Source of the DNA: Streptomyces netropsis
GTDB taxonomy: Bacteria; Actinomycetota; Actinomycetes; Streptomycetales; Streptomycetaceae
DNA: 64,000 nucleotides
Direction of reading: 5' to 3'
NCBI RefSeq assembly: GCF_014203545.1
Contig: NZ_JACHJG010000006.1
Coordinates: 186,001 to 250,000, forward strand
Below are positions 1 through 8,201 of the stretch, one piece after another (the stretch's first letter is position 1; every line of letters starts with the position of its first letter). Both the position numbers and the translations under genes were made by a program. The notes under the pieces were generated by a model. It was given only the letters and a program-made list of their open reading frames with translations, was not told the DNA's origin and searched no databases.

Positions 1-35
1 GAAACACGGCCGGTGACACGGAATTCGTAGCGCAT
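1..35 (-). CDS. Possible 5' end of a leftward gene, cut by the window edge
   Basis: Reading leftward from an ATG at 35, the frame stays open to the window start and encodes MRYEFRVTGRV. A purine-rich stretch (GGAACGG) lies about 8 bases upstream. The short hydrophobic/charged alternation resembles the start of small Streptomyces proteins of unknown function, but only 11 residues are visible. No function can be given. The gene lies on the same strand as the LAL regulator that ends at 166. Confidence 0.3.
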   Translation of the reverse strand, partial: MRYEFRVTGRV

Positions 36-165
36 GTCCGTACCGTTCCTGCCTGCTCCGGGGACTCTTCGTCTGTCATGCTGCGGGCGGCGCGGGGTGG
101 TGGGCATCCCCCCACGCGGGTGAGCGGGCACGGGGTGGCGCATGGTGGGGCCGACCGCTCCGGGG

Positions 166-2898
166 TCAGAGAAGGTGCAGCTCCTTGCCGAGTTCGACGG
201 CCTCGCGACGGCGGGAGACGCAGAGTTTTCGGTAGACGCTTCGCAGGTGCGTTTTGACGGTGTTGACGGACAGGTGGAGTTCGCCGGCGATTTCGTCGGT
301 GGACAGCATCCGCGCGACGCAGGCGAGCACTTCGCGCTCACGGCCGCTGAGCGGCTCGACGAAGGCGGGGGTGCGCGGGCCGTCCGGTCGTCGGGTGGTG
401 AGCCAGGACCGGGAGAGGCGAGCTCCGCCTTCGCCGTCGGCCCTGTCGAGCAGGTGCCGCAGCCACGGCCCGGCTTCGGTGAAGGGGCGGCGCAGCTGTT
501 CGGGGCGGGCGGCCTCCAGTGCCTGCGCCAGCGGGTCGTGGGCGGCGGTGGGGTCGTCGCCCAGCATCGCGATACGGGCCCGCAGGAGTCGGATACGGAC
601 GTGGTCGGACAGGGTCAGCCGGTGTGAGCGGTCGGCGTGCGCCACGAGCCGCAGGGCGCGGTCGGTGCGGCCTGCTGCGAGGTGCGCCTGGGCCAGGGCG
701 ACGGTGAGGGCCGGTCCGTCGCCATCGCCCCCGTGCAGGGCGGAGACCGCGGCCTCGTGGTCTCCGTGGGCCAGGGCCGCGTGGGAGCGGGCGACGGCGA
801 GGCGCTCGGCCGGCCAGGTCATGGGGGGTGGCCCGGGTTCGCCGAGGGTCGTCAGCGCGGCTGCCCACCGCCCTTGCGCCAGTTCGAGGCGGGATCGCAG
901 GACGGCGCTTTCCGCGGCCATGACCGGGTCGTCACGGGTGTCGGGGCATGCCATGGCCTGTTCGAGGTGGTGACGGGCACCTCGGGGGTCCTCGCGTTCG
1001 AACGCGAGGACGGCCAGTGCCAGGTGACCGGCTCCTGAACGGCGGGCGGCAGACACACCGTGCCGGTCGGCGACCGCGAGGGACCGCACCGCGTGGTCCT
1101 CCGCTGCCGTCAGGGCTCCTACGGCGCTCTCGGTCAGCGCGAGCTTGCCGAAGGACGCGTGGAGTACGAGGTGGGTCGCGTCGTCCGTGCAGGCCGCGAC
1201 GGCGTCGGTGAAGGCCTGCCGGGCGTCGTCGAGGCGACCGGACCGCAGGAGCGCGCAGGCCAGTCCGTGGAGCCGCAGGGCCTTGATCTCCGGATGCTTC
1301 TCGGTCCGCCACCGTGCCACCCGCGCCGTCAAGTCATCGGCGTCCCGGGCCGTCTCCTCGGCGGCCGCCCCCGGTGTGGCGCCGCTCTCCGGCCCGTAGG
1401 ACTCGCAGAGCAGCCTCAGCAGGGCATGCGTCAGCCCGGCCTCGGGGCCGAGCGGTGTGTTGCCGCGGTTCATGTACCGCTCGGCTGCCGTGAGCCGCTC
1501 GCGGCAGCCTCCGGGGTCGCGGCGGGCCAGGCGGCAGGCTCCCGCGACGAGGGCGGGCTCGGCGCCGGGGGTGTCGTCGGGCATGCGGGAGAAGAGAGCC
1601 GGGAGGCGGTCCTCGTCGGTGCCGGCGAGCAGGGGCCCGATCATCAGGTTGCGAACGGCTTCGGCGGCTCCGTACTGCCAGTCCCCGGCCGCCGTCGCGT
1701 GTCCGAGGGCTTCGGCGGGCCGGCCGGCATCGGCCAGCCAGCGTGCGGCGCGGCTGTGGAGCCGCGGTGCGAGACCGGGCCGTCGGGCGCGCAGGTGTGC
1801 CTGGAGCACCTTGGCGAACAGTGGGTGGACGTGGCACCAGCGGGTGCCCGCGACCGGTTCGACGAAGGCACCGTCGTGGACGAGCCGAGCCAGGATCTGT
1901 TCGGCGTCCTGCCGTCCGGTCAGCGCGTTCGCCAGCTCGGGATGCACCTGGTCCAGGATGCTGGTGCGCAGGAGCAGTTCCCGGGTGGCGGCGGGCTGGG
2001 CGTCGAGCACCTCGGCGAGCAGGTAGTCGGACACGGCGTGTTCGGAGGCGGCGAACGACTGGGCGAAGCCTTCGGGGTCGTCGGAGTTCCGCATGGCCAG
2101 GGCGCACAGTCTCAATCCGGCGGCCCAGCCCTCGGTGCGGCTCGTGAGGGCGCGGACGGTGCTGTCCGCGGTGGCTGGATCGTGCTGTCGCAGGAGTGTC
2201 GCTGCCTCGTGTGACGTGAACGCCAGATCGGCACCCCGGATCTCGGTCAGCCGGTCCTCCGCGCGGTAGCGGTGGAGCGGGAGCCGTGGGTCCACCCGGC
2301 TGATCAGGACGAGGCGGAGCTGCGGGCCCGCGTGCTCGAGGAGGAAACCCAGGCCCTTCGACACCTCCCGGCCGGGCGCCTTGGCCATGTCGTCGAGCAC
2401 GAGCACCACGGGGTGGGGCAGGTGCTCCACGGCGGAGGCGAGCCGGACAAGCAGGGAGCGGCCGATGCTGTCGGGGCTGGTGGGTGTACCGATGGTGGCG
2501 GGCAGCGAGGGAAGCGCCCGTCGGAGGGCTTCGAGGACGTAGGACCAGAAGACGCCAGGGGCGTTGTCGTCGGGGTCGAGGGTCAACCACGCGACGGGCC
2601 CCGGGGGCACGGCGAGGTGTGCCCAGGAGGAGGCGAGGGTCGTCTTTCCGGCGCCGGCCGGGCCGGCGATCAGCGTCAGCGGTCCGTTCGCCCCGCTGCT
2701 GAGACGGTCCAGCAGCCGCTGCCTGGGGACACAGGTCCCGGGGAGGGCGGGCACCGAGACCTTCGAGGTCAGCAGGGGGTCACCGGACCAGGCCAGCGCT
2801 GCTTCGGTGGCGGTGCCGGCCGGACGTCGGCTGCGCGCGTGGGCGCCGTGGGCCCCCTTGACTTCTTCCGTGACAGCGGGGAATCCGGACGTGGGCAT
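166..2898 (-). CDS. LAL/MalT-type LuxR family transcriptional regulator
   Basis: About 910 residues. An N-terminal STAND-type ATPase region has a Walker A motif GPAGAGKT at residues 79-86 and a Walker B-like VVLVLDD near 175. A long alpha-helical, TPR-like middle follows, and a LuxR helix-turn-helix lies at roughly 845-905 (LSGREREVLACVARMLSTDE, then VNTVKTHLRSVYRKL). This is the layout of LAL (large ATP-binding LuxR) regulators, ATP-dependent activators of catabolic or secondary-metabolite genes. The start at 2898 (MPTSGFPAV) was chosen because the frame further upstream encodes low-complexity Arg/Gly-rich sequence with no similarity to the family. No obvious target lies beside it; the PKS genes are about 20 kb away. 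The family is clear and the target unknown. Confidence 0.85.
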   Translation of the reverse strand: MPTSGFPAVTEEVKGAHGAHARSRRPAGTATEAALAWSGDPLLTSKVSVPALPGTCVPRQRLLDRLSSGANGPLTLIAGPAGAGKTTLASSWAHLAVPPGPVAWLTLDPDDNAPGVFWSYVLEALRRALPSLPATIGTPTSPDSIGRSLLVRLASAVEHLPHPVVLVLDDMAKAPGREVSKGLGFLLEHAGPQLRLVLISRVDPRLPLHRYRAEDRLTEIRGADLAFTSHEAATLLRQHDPATADSTVRALTSRTEGWAAGLRLCALAMRNSDDPEGFAQSFAASEHAVSDYLLAEVLDAQPAATRELLLRTSILDQVHPELANALTGRQDAEQILARLVHDGAFVEPVAGTRWCHVHPLFAKVLQAHLRARRPGLAPRLHSRAARWLADAGRPAEALGHATAAGDWQYGAAEAVRNLMIGPLLAGTDEDRLPALFSRMPDDTPGAEPALVAGACRLARRDPGGCRERLTAAERYMNRGNTPLGPEAGLTHALLRLLCESYGPESGATPGAAAEETARDADDLTARVARWRTEKHPEIKALRLHGLACALLRSGRLDDARQAFTDAVAACTDDATHLVLHASFGKLALTESAVGALTAAEDHAVRSLAVADRHGVSAARRSGAGHLALAVLAFEREDPRGARHHLEQAMACPDTRDDPVMAAESAVLRSRLELAQGRWAAALTTLGEPGPPPMTWPAERLAVARSHAALAHGDHEAAVSALHGGDGDGPALTVALAQAHLAAGRTDRALRLVAHADRSHRLTLSDHVRIRLLRARIAMLGDDPTAAHDPLAQALEAARPEQLRRPFTEAGPWLRHLLDRADGEGGARLSRSWLTTRRPDGPRTPAFVEPLSGREREVLACVARMLSTDEIAGELHLSVNTVKTHLRSVYRKLCVSRRREAVELGKELHLL

Positions 2899-3365
2899 CC
2901 AACCACCACCAGGGTGAGGACCTCGGCCACCGACGACGGTAGATCTTCCCGTCGGGGCGCACGTGCCTCTTCGTGTGCCGGGCCGTTCTCCGGACCCGCG
3001 ACTCCCATGGTGCCTGCTCCCCTCTGCGGCTGCCACGCGGGACGGCGATGAGCGGTGGGCGGGGCGGTTTCGCGTGCACACGCCGACTGCCGTCCGTGCG
3101 GCTCGCCGAAGGGCCGGACGCACGGGCGGCGGCCTGACGTGGCGGTTCCCGTGGGCTCGCCCTCGGGGTGAGGAGCCGAGCGGCAGCTCACCCGCTCCGG
3201 GTGATGCGACGCCGTCGTCCCACCCGGAACATGCGGGAAGAAGCCCTGAGGCCCGGTGCCCTCACGCCCCGGAGCCAAGTCGGCTGACGGCCGGCACGGG
3301 GGCGCGTGTTCCACAACCGCGCCGCTGCCGAACCGGCAGACCCGCGCGAGCGAGGAGATTCGGTG
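2899..3365. promoter_or_regulatory. Divergent intergenic region between the LAL regulator and the DUF2252 gene
   Basis: No coding sequence is supported in these 467 bases. The region should hold promoters for both flanking divergent genes, though I cannot point to convincing -35/-10 boxes. Two inverted repeats are visible. One has arms at 3089-3100 and 3119-3130 (11 of 12 pairs match) and could form a hairpin. The other is a short perfect palindrome, described separately at 3188-3204. A good ribosome site (GAGGAG, about 3353-3358) closes the region before the DUF2252 start. Confidence 0.5.
3188..3204. promoter_or_regulatory. Palindromic site TCACCC-N5-GGGTGA, possible operator
   Basis: A perfect 6-base inverted repeat with a 5-base spacer lies in the divergent intergenic region, about 160 bases before the DUF2252 start. 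Its symmetry and position suit a dimeric regulator, possibly the adjacent LAL protein, but short palindromes are frequent in 72% GC DNA. This is inference only. Confidence 0.25.
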
Positions 3366-4772
3366 ATGACCGCGACGACCCCGCATCGCCACCCGACCCC
3401 GGATGAGCGGGCGGCACGTGGCAAAGCGGCCCGCGGCACGGCGCCGCGATCCGGCCACGCCGCGTTCGAGCCCCGGGACGACCGGCCGGATCCCGTGGAG
3501 GTCATCGAGCGGCAGTCCGCCAGTCGGGTGCCGGAACTCGTACCGATCCGCTACGGAAGAATGCTCGAATCACCGTTCCGCTTCTACCGCGGGGCGGCCG
3601 CGATCATGGCGGTGGACCTGGGGGCACTGGGCCACACCGGCATCACGACACAGCTGTGCGGGGACGCGCACCTGCTGAACTTCCGCCTGCTCGCCTCCCC
3701 CGAACGACACCTGGTCTTCGATATCAACGACTTCGACGAGACGCTGCCCGGACCGTGGGAGTGGGACGTCAAACGGCTCGCGGCCAGCCTCGTGATCGCT
3801 GCCCGTGCCAACGACTTCTCGGCCGGGCAGCGCGCCGGCGTCGTCCGTGAAGCCGTCCGGTCGTACCGGGAATCGATGCGGGGGTTCGCCGGGATGCGCA
3901 ATCTCGATGTCTGGTACGCGCAGGCGGACACCGAGAAGCTCAGCGCCCTGCTCGGCGGCCGGTTGGCCAGGAGCTCCCGCCGGCGTCTCTCCCATGCGCT
4001 GGACACGGCGCGGACCAGAGACAATCTGCAGGCCTTCGAGAAGCTCACCACGACCGTCGACGGCAGTCGGCGGATCGCCTCCGATCCCCCGCTTCTCGTC
4101 CCGCTGAGAGACCTGCTCTCCGAAGCCGATCGTGCGGAGTTCGAGCGGGACCTCCGTGAGGTCATCGAGCGGTATGGCACCAGTCTCACCTCCGACCGCC
4201 GACACCTTCTCGGACAGTTCCGGATGGTCGACATCGCACGGAAGGTGGTCGGCGTCGGCAGCGTCGGCACCCGCTGCTGGGTCGTGCTCATGCTCGGCAG
4301 AGACGATGAGGACCCGCTGCTCCTGCAGGCCAAGGAGGCCGGCACCTCGGTCCTCGCCCCGTACTCCGGGCGGAGCGAGTACGACAACCAGGGTCAGCGC
4401 GTCGTCGCCGGACAGCGGCTGATGCAGGCCGCGAGTGACATCTTCCTCGGCTGGGACCGGGTCACGGGTGTCGACGGGAGACAGCGTGACTTCTACATCC
4501 GCCAGCTGCGCGATTGGAAGGGCATCGCACGGCCCGAGACGATGAAGCCCAGCGAGCTGAGGTTCTTCGCGGGCCTGTGCGGCGCTACGCTGGCACGCGC
4601 CCACGCCCGCTCAGGAGACCGGATCGCGATCGCCGCCTATCTGGGCGGCGGTGACGTCTTCGACCGGGCGCTGGCCGAATTCGCCGAAGCCTACGCCGAT
4701 CAGAACGAGCGCGACTTCCAGGCCCTCACCGAGGCCGTACGCACCGGCCGGATCACAGCCGAGACGGGCTGA
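3366..4772 (+). CDS. DUF2252 family protein, kinase-like fold suspected
   Basis: About 468 residues, uncharacterised family. Start at ATG 3366, with GAGGAG 7-10 bases upstream; an earlier ATG at 3306 lacks a ribosome site. Conserved-looking motifs are QLCGDAHLLNF near residue 100 and LVFDINDFDETLPGPWEWDVKR near 118-139. The pair 'GDxHxxNF ... DxNDFD' resembles the catalytic loop (HGDLHxxN) and metal-binding (IDFD) motifs of aminoglycoside-phosphotransferase-like kinases, so a phosphotransfer role is possible. That is my inference, not an established activity. A stretch near 285-320 (MVDIARKVVGVGSVGTRCW) matches the way family members end this fold. Single-gene transcript, with a membrane phosphatase gene 125 bases downstream on the same strand. 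Confidence 0.8.
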   Translation: MTATTPHRHPTPDERAARGKAARGTAPRSGHAAFEPRDDRPDPVEVIERQSASRVPELVPIRYGRMLESPFRFYRGAAAIMAVDLGALGHTGITTQLCGDAHLLNFRLLASPERHLVFDINDFDETLPGPWEWDVKRLAASLVIAARANDFSAGQRAGVVREAVRSYRESMRGFAGMRNLDVWYAQADTEKLSALLGGRLARSSRRRLSHALDTARTRDNLQAFEKLTTTVDGSRRIASDPPLLVPLRDLLSEADRAEFERDLREVIERYGTSLTSDRRHLLGQFRMVDIARKVVGVGSVGTRCWVVLMLGRDDEDPLLLQAKEAGTSVLAPYSGRSEYDNQGQRVVAGQRLMQAASDIFLGWDRVTGVDGRQRDFYIRQLRDWKGIARPETMKPSELRFFAGLCGATLARAHARSGDRIAIAAYLGGGDVFDRALAEFAEAYADQNERDFQALTEAVRTGRITAETG

Positions 4773-4897
4773 ACAGGGCAGACGAAGGCTCGACCGACCG
4801 GGCTCGGGCCTTGGCCGTATCAGGTGCCACGCCCCCAGGCGGGGGAGAACCCGGCCGACATGCCTTATGTCCATGTTGTGCGGATATGATATGCATC

Positions 4898-6025
4898 ATG
4901 GTCAAGCCTGGACAGTCGCGACTCCGCCGTCCCCATGGCCGGTGGTCCTTCGTTCAGCTGTCCCCAGTGCTCCTGACCGTGGTCATCGCCGGCCTGGCGT
5001 ACTCCACGCCGCCGGACATGGCCTTCAGCCGCATTCTGCCCGCGGCCCCCGCTCTCGCGGCCGCCATGTGGCCCGTGCTCCCCACCGTGCTGCTGGGGAC
5101 GGTCTGCTTTCTGCTCATGATCGGCCTCAGCCTCGTGTTCCCCGGCCTGGGTGCGTGGTACACGGTGGCGGGCATCGTCGCGGTCACCGTGGCGGCCGCG
5201 TACGGAAGCCACGTCCGGCTCCAGCGGGAGCAGTCCCTCTTCCAGGTCCGGCTCGTCGCCGACGCGGCGCAGCAGGTGGTCCTGAGCCCGATGCCGCGCC
5301 GCTTCGGGGGCATCGAGATCGAGTCGCTGTATCTCGCGGCCGCCGCCGAGGCCCGCATCGGCGGCGATTTCTACGAGGTGGCCGACACCCGGTTCGGGGT
5401 CCGGTTGCTCATCGGCGATGTGCGGGGCAAGGGCCTGCCCGCGGTGGGCGCGGCCGCGGCGGTGGTCAACTCCTTCCGGGAGGCGGCCTACGCCGAGCCC
5501 GATCTGGGCGGCATCGCGCGCCGTCTGGAGGCCAGCAGCACCCGTTACAGCACCGCGTTTCCCCCTGAGGACCTGATGGAGCGCTTCACCACGGCCGTTC
5601 TCGTCGAGATCCCACACGAGGACGACCTCATCAGGGTTCTCAACTGCGGGCATCCGCCGCCGCTGGTCCTGGGCCGCGAGGGGCTCCGCGTCCTGAACCC
5701 CACCGCGCCCTCCCCGCTCCTCAACCTCGCGGACCTGATCGGCGATCACTACAGCATCGACACCTTCGCCTTCGCCCGCGGCGACCAGCTGCTCCTCTAC
5801 ACCGACGGCGTCACCGAGGCCCGCGCCCGCAACGGCGAGTTCTTCCCACTGGCGGACTGGATGAGTCGGCAGACGCCGGTGCAGCCCCGCGAACTGCTCG
5901 ACGGGCTCCACCGCGACCTCCTCCACTACAGCAGCAGAGGCCTTGACGACGACATCGCCGCTCTCGCCGTGCACCTGCACAAGAGTCCGGACCCGATCGA
6001 CGGCCGGCGGGCTCAGTCCGCGTAG
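4898..6025 (+). CDS. Membrane-anchored SpoIIE-type PP2C Ser/Thr phosphatase
   Basis: About 375 residues. The N-terminal 100 residues hold three or four hydrophobic segments (for example SPVLLTVVIAGLAY, VLLGTVCFLLMIGLSLVF, YTVAGIVAVTVAAAYG). A SpoIIE/PP2C domain follows to the C-terminus with GGDFYEV, LLIGDVRGKGLPAV, LNCGHPPPLVL, LLLYTDGVTEAR and the terminal DDDIAALAV, which include the metal-binding aspartates. Such proteins dephosphorylate anti-sigma-factor antagonists or similar partners at the membrane. No partner kinase or STAS gene is adjacent. The start is uncertain: ATG at 4898 (MVKPGQ) and ATG at 4886 are both in frame and neither has a strong ribosome site. Confidence 0.88.
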   Translation: MVKPGQSRLRRPHGRWSFVQLSPVLLTVVIAGLAYSTPPDMAFSRILPAAPALAAAMWPVLPTVLLGTVCFLLMIGLSLVFPGLGAWYTVAGIVAVTVAAAYGSHVRLQREQSLFQVRLVADAAQQVVLSPMPRRFGGIEIESLYLAAAAEARIGGDFYEVADTRFGVRLLIGDVRGKGLPAVGAAAAVVNSFREAAYAEPDLGGIARRLEASSTRYSTAFPPEDLMERFTTAVLVEIPHEDDLIRVLNCGHPPPLVLGREGLRVLNPTAPSPLLNLADLIGDHYSIDTFAFARGDQLLLYTDGVTEARARNGEFFPLADWMSRQTPVQPRELLDGLHRDLLHYSSRGLDDDIAALAVHLHKSPDPIDGRRAQSA

Positions 6026-6073
6026 CCACGTCTCCCCTGTTCCTGTCGCCCGCGCCTGCCTCGCAGGCCGAAA

Positions 6074-6112
6074 CCACCGGGCGCCGACACAGGGGAGGCC
6101 GGCGCCCGGTGG
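6074..6112. terminator. Bidirectional hairpin terminator between convergent genes
   Basis: A perfect 12-base-pair stem (CCACCGGGCGCC at 6074-6085 with GGCGCCCGGTGG at 6101-6112) and a 15-base loop lie in the 109-base gap between the ends of the phosphatase gene (rightward) and the protease gene (leftward). There is no U tract, as is usual for Streptomyces terminators. Position and symmetry suit termination of both transcripts. Confidence 0.75.
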
Positions 6113-6134
6113 TCGTTCGGGTGTCCGTCGACGA

Positions 6135-7256
6135 TCAGCTGCCCGCCGGGCTCGCCGACTGGGCGGCGTTGTAGACGGCCTGTTCCTCGTCACCGAGGTG
6201 CGTGGAACTCATGTTGGGGCCCTGCACCCAGCCGAAGAGCTTGATGATCTGGCCGGGGTCGTCGTACCGGGAGAAGACCCCGACCTGGAGGCCCTCACCG
6301 GTGGTGGGGTCGAAGTTCTGCATCAAGGGGCCGCCGCTGCAACCCGGCGACTGCGCGCCGCGCATCACGTCGCTGTAGTAGACGGGGTCGTTCCGGGTGG
6401 TGCCCTGGGTGGCCATGAGGCTCCGGCCGTCGAAGGTCCGCTGGAGCTGCGGGGACACGTTGCCGGGGCGGTAGTAGTTGCGTTCGTTGATGGTCGGGTA
6501 CCCGAAGACGTGGTTGTTCTGGTTCTGCGGCTGGTTGAAGCCGATCTGCTGGCCGCCGGTGACCTGGCCGATCGGCCGCGGGTCATCGGGGTTGTCCACC
6601 AGGACCGCCGCCATGTCGTGGCCCAGCAGCCAGTCCGCGCTCCGGCTCCAGGTGTTGGTGATCCACTCGCGGGTCACGCCCCAGACCCCGTACGGGGCGA
6701 TGTCCTTGCCGGGAAGCGCCGTGCTGGAGGTGTGGCGCTCCAGGTTCGCTCCGTTGAATCCCGGCACGAAGACCATGTTGGTGATCATGGTGTTCCCGAA
6801 ACCCACATCGATCGGGGTGTGGATGCGCAGACAGTGGGCGGCGGTCACGACGACACTCTGATTGGCGCTGTTCACCACGTTGCCGGAGCACGCGGTCGTC
6901 GAGACGGCGCCGGTGACCACGTCCTTGTTCTCGATGAAGAACTTGCCGGCGGTGCGCGAGATCTGCCCGGCCTTCCGCGGCCACGGCTTGCTGAGGTTGT
7001 CCCAGCCCCCGGGGGGCGGGGCGGCGTCCTGGTCCTCGTGGTTGAGGCCGGTGGAGGCCATCTTCGCGAGGGTCCAGTACTCCACCTCGGACCTGAGCTT
7101 CTGCTGATGGTCGGCACCGGCCGGGACCATCGGGGTCAGCTCGAACGCGGGGGCGGCGGCTTGCGCCGGGGGCGCCGCGGTGAGCAGAGCGGCCATCAGT
7201 CCGATCACGCCGAGCACGGTGGTTCTCGTGCGTCTTGCCAGCTTTCCGACGGGCAA
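6135..7256 (-). CDS. Secreted trypsin-like (S1/V8-type) serine protease
   Basis: About 373 residues with an N-terminal Sec signal (basic GKLARRTRTT, hydrophobic VLGVIGLMAALLTAAPP, AQA|A cleavage). The catalytic triad can be traced: His in VVVTAAHCLRIH, Asp in HDMAAVLVDN, and Ser in SPGCSGGPLM, where GCSGGP replaces the classical GDSGGP, as in glutamyl-endopeptidase-like members. Start choice: TTG at 7256 has AAGGAGGAG only 6 bases upstream, and an in-frame ATG at 7283 lies just ahead of that ribosome site. The ATG form would read the ribosome site as Lys-Glu-Glu and has no good site of its own. It is followed leftward by a terminator hairpin. Another secreted protease and an esterase gene lie upstream on the same strand, suggesting an exported-hydrolase group. 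Confidence 0.85.
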   Translation of the reverse strand: MPVGKLARRTRTTVLGVIGLMAALLTAAPPAQAAAPAFELTPMVPAGADHQQKLRSEVEYWTLAKMASTGLNHEDQDAAPPPGGWDNLSKPWPRKAGQISRTAGKFFIENKDVVTGAVSTTACSGNVVNSANQSVVVTAAHCLRIHTPIDVGFGNTMITNMVFVPGFNGANLERHTSSTALPGKDIAPYGVWGVTREWITNTWSRSADWLLGHDMAAVLVDNPDDPRPIGQVTGGQQIGFNQPQNQNNHVFGYPTINERNYYRPGNVSPQLQRTFDGRSLMATQGTTRNDPVYYSDVMRGAQSPGCSGGPLMQNFDPTTGEGLQVGVFSRYDDPGQIIKLFGWVQGPNMSSTHLGDEEQAVYNAAQSASPAGS

Positions 7257-7325
7257 TGCCTTCTCCTCCTTGAGGGCGTTCATGGAGACGGATGGCCGGA
7301 CCTCGAGGCCTTCGACACCCCGCCC

Positions 7326-8168
7326 TTACGGGTTGGCAGTCACCGTGAAGCCCGCTCCGAAGACGCCGGTGGGAGCGGCGGCGTCCCGGGCACGCAGATC
7401 GGCGAGGATGTTCGCCGAGCTGGTGTACAGGAAGGGCGGCAATGCCAGGGTGATCCCCTTGGTGATGCCCGCCCAAGGGCCCGAGGCCTGGAAGTTGTTG
7501 GCCTGGGAGGGAAGAGCACTCCCCGGTACGCGCCAGATCGCCGGCCCGCCCGAGTCGCCCTTCATGGAGAATGCCGCCGATCGGTAGACGCCGACGGCGC
7601 TCTCCATGATGGTCCCGTACCACACACCCGTCTGACCGGACGTGATGAGCTCGTTGCCGCCGGGGGCGAGCAGCCGCTCGTTGTCGAGTGCGGGGTTCAG
7701 GGCGTTCGGGCTGACGATCCCGCCGGGGACCTTCAGCATGCCCGTCTGCTTCAGGTACGGGCCCTGCGAGGAGAGCGTCACCTTCGGGCCCAGCTCGATG
7801 ATCATGTAGTCCTTGGTCACGTGCCCCGTCTGCGAACCCTCGGGGTCCTTGAAGTAGCGCACGTATCCGATCGGACCGAACCCGGTGTCCGCCCGGTCGT
7901 ATACGGGAGCGATGTCATCGTGGATCTCGCGGTCCGCGTATTCGGGATCACGGAGGCAATGGCCTGCCGAAACGGCTATCTTGTGCCCGTACTTGTCCGT
8001 GCCCACCGCGCCGATCGTGCAGAAGGCGTCGGGCATCGACGGGCTGAAGATGATCTGCATCGCGTTGTGTACGCGCTTGCCCTGCTCGGCGGCGGCCTGG
8101 GCGGCACCGACCCCCAGGGTCCAGATGACCGCCAGGCTCAATAAGAACGTGCACAGTCGCTTGATCAT
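7326..8168 (-). CDS. Secreted S1 family serine protease (chymotrypsin-like fold)
   Basis: 280 residues. N-terminal signal peptide (MIKRLCTFLLSLAVIW then LGVGAAQAAA). The His motif is AVSAGHCL near residue 69-75, and the Ser motif MKGDSGGPAIW near 200-208 matches the canonical GDSGGP. The acidic triad member is probably in the YMIIELG or nearby region and is less clear. No long pro-domain of the alpha-lytic type is seen. The ATG start at 8168 has only a weak purine site (AGGG) upstream. It lies 33 bases downstream of the esterase gene and about 70 bases upstream of the next protease, so the three may be cotranscribed leftward. Substrate unknown. Confidence 0.82.
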   Translation of the reverse strand: MIKRLCTFLLSLAVIWTLGVGAAQAAAEQGKRVHNAMQIIFSPSMPDAFCTIGAVGTDKYGHKIAVSAGHCLRDPEYADREIHDDIAPVYDRADTGFGPIGYVRYFKDPEGSQTGHVTKDYMIIELGPKVTLSSQGPYLKQTGMLKVPGGIVSPNALNPALDNERLLAPGGNELITSGQTGVWYGTIMESAVGVYRSAAFSMKGDSGGPAIWRVPGSALPSQANNFQASGPWAGITKGITLALPPFLYTSSANILADLRARDAAAPTGVFGAGFTVTANP

Positions 8169-8201
8169 TGTGCGTAACCCTGTCTGTCGGGGAGGGAGAG
8201 G

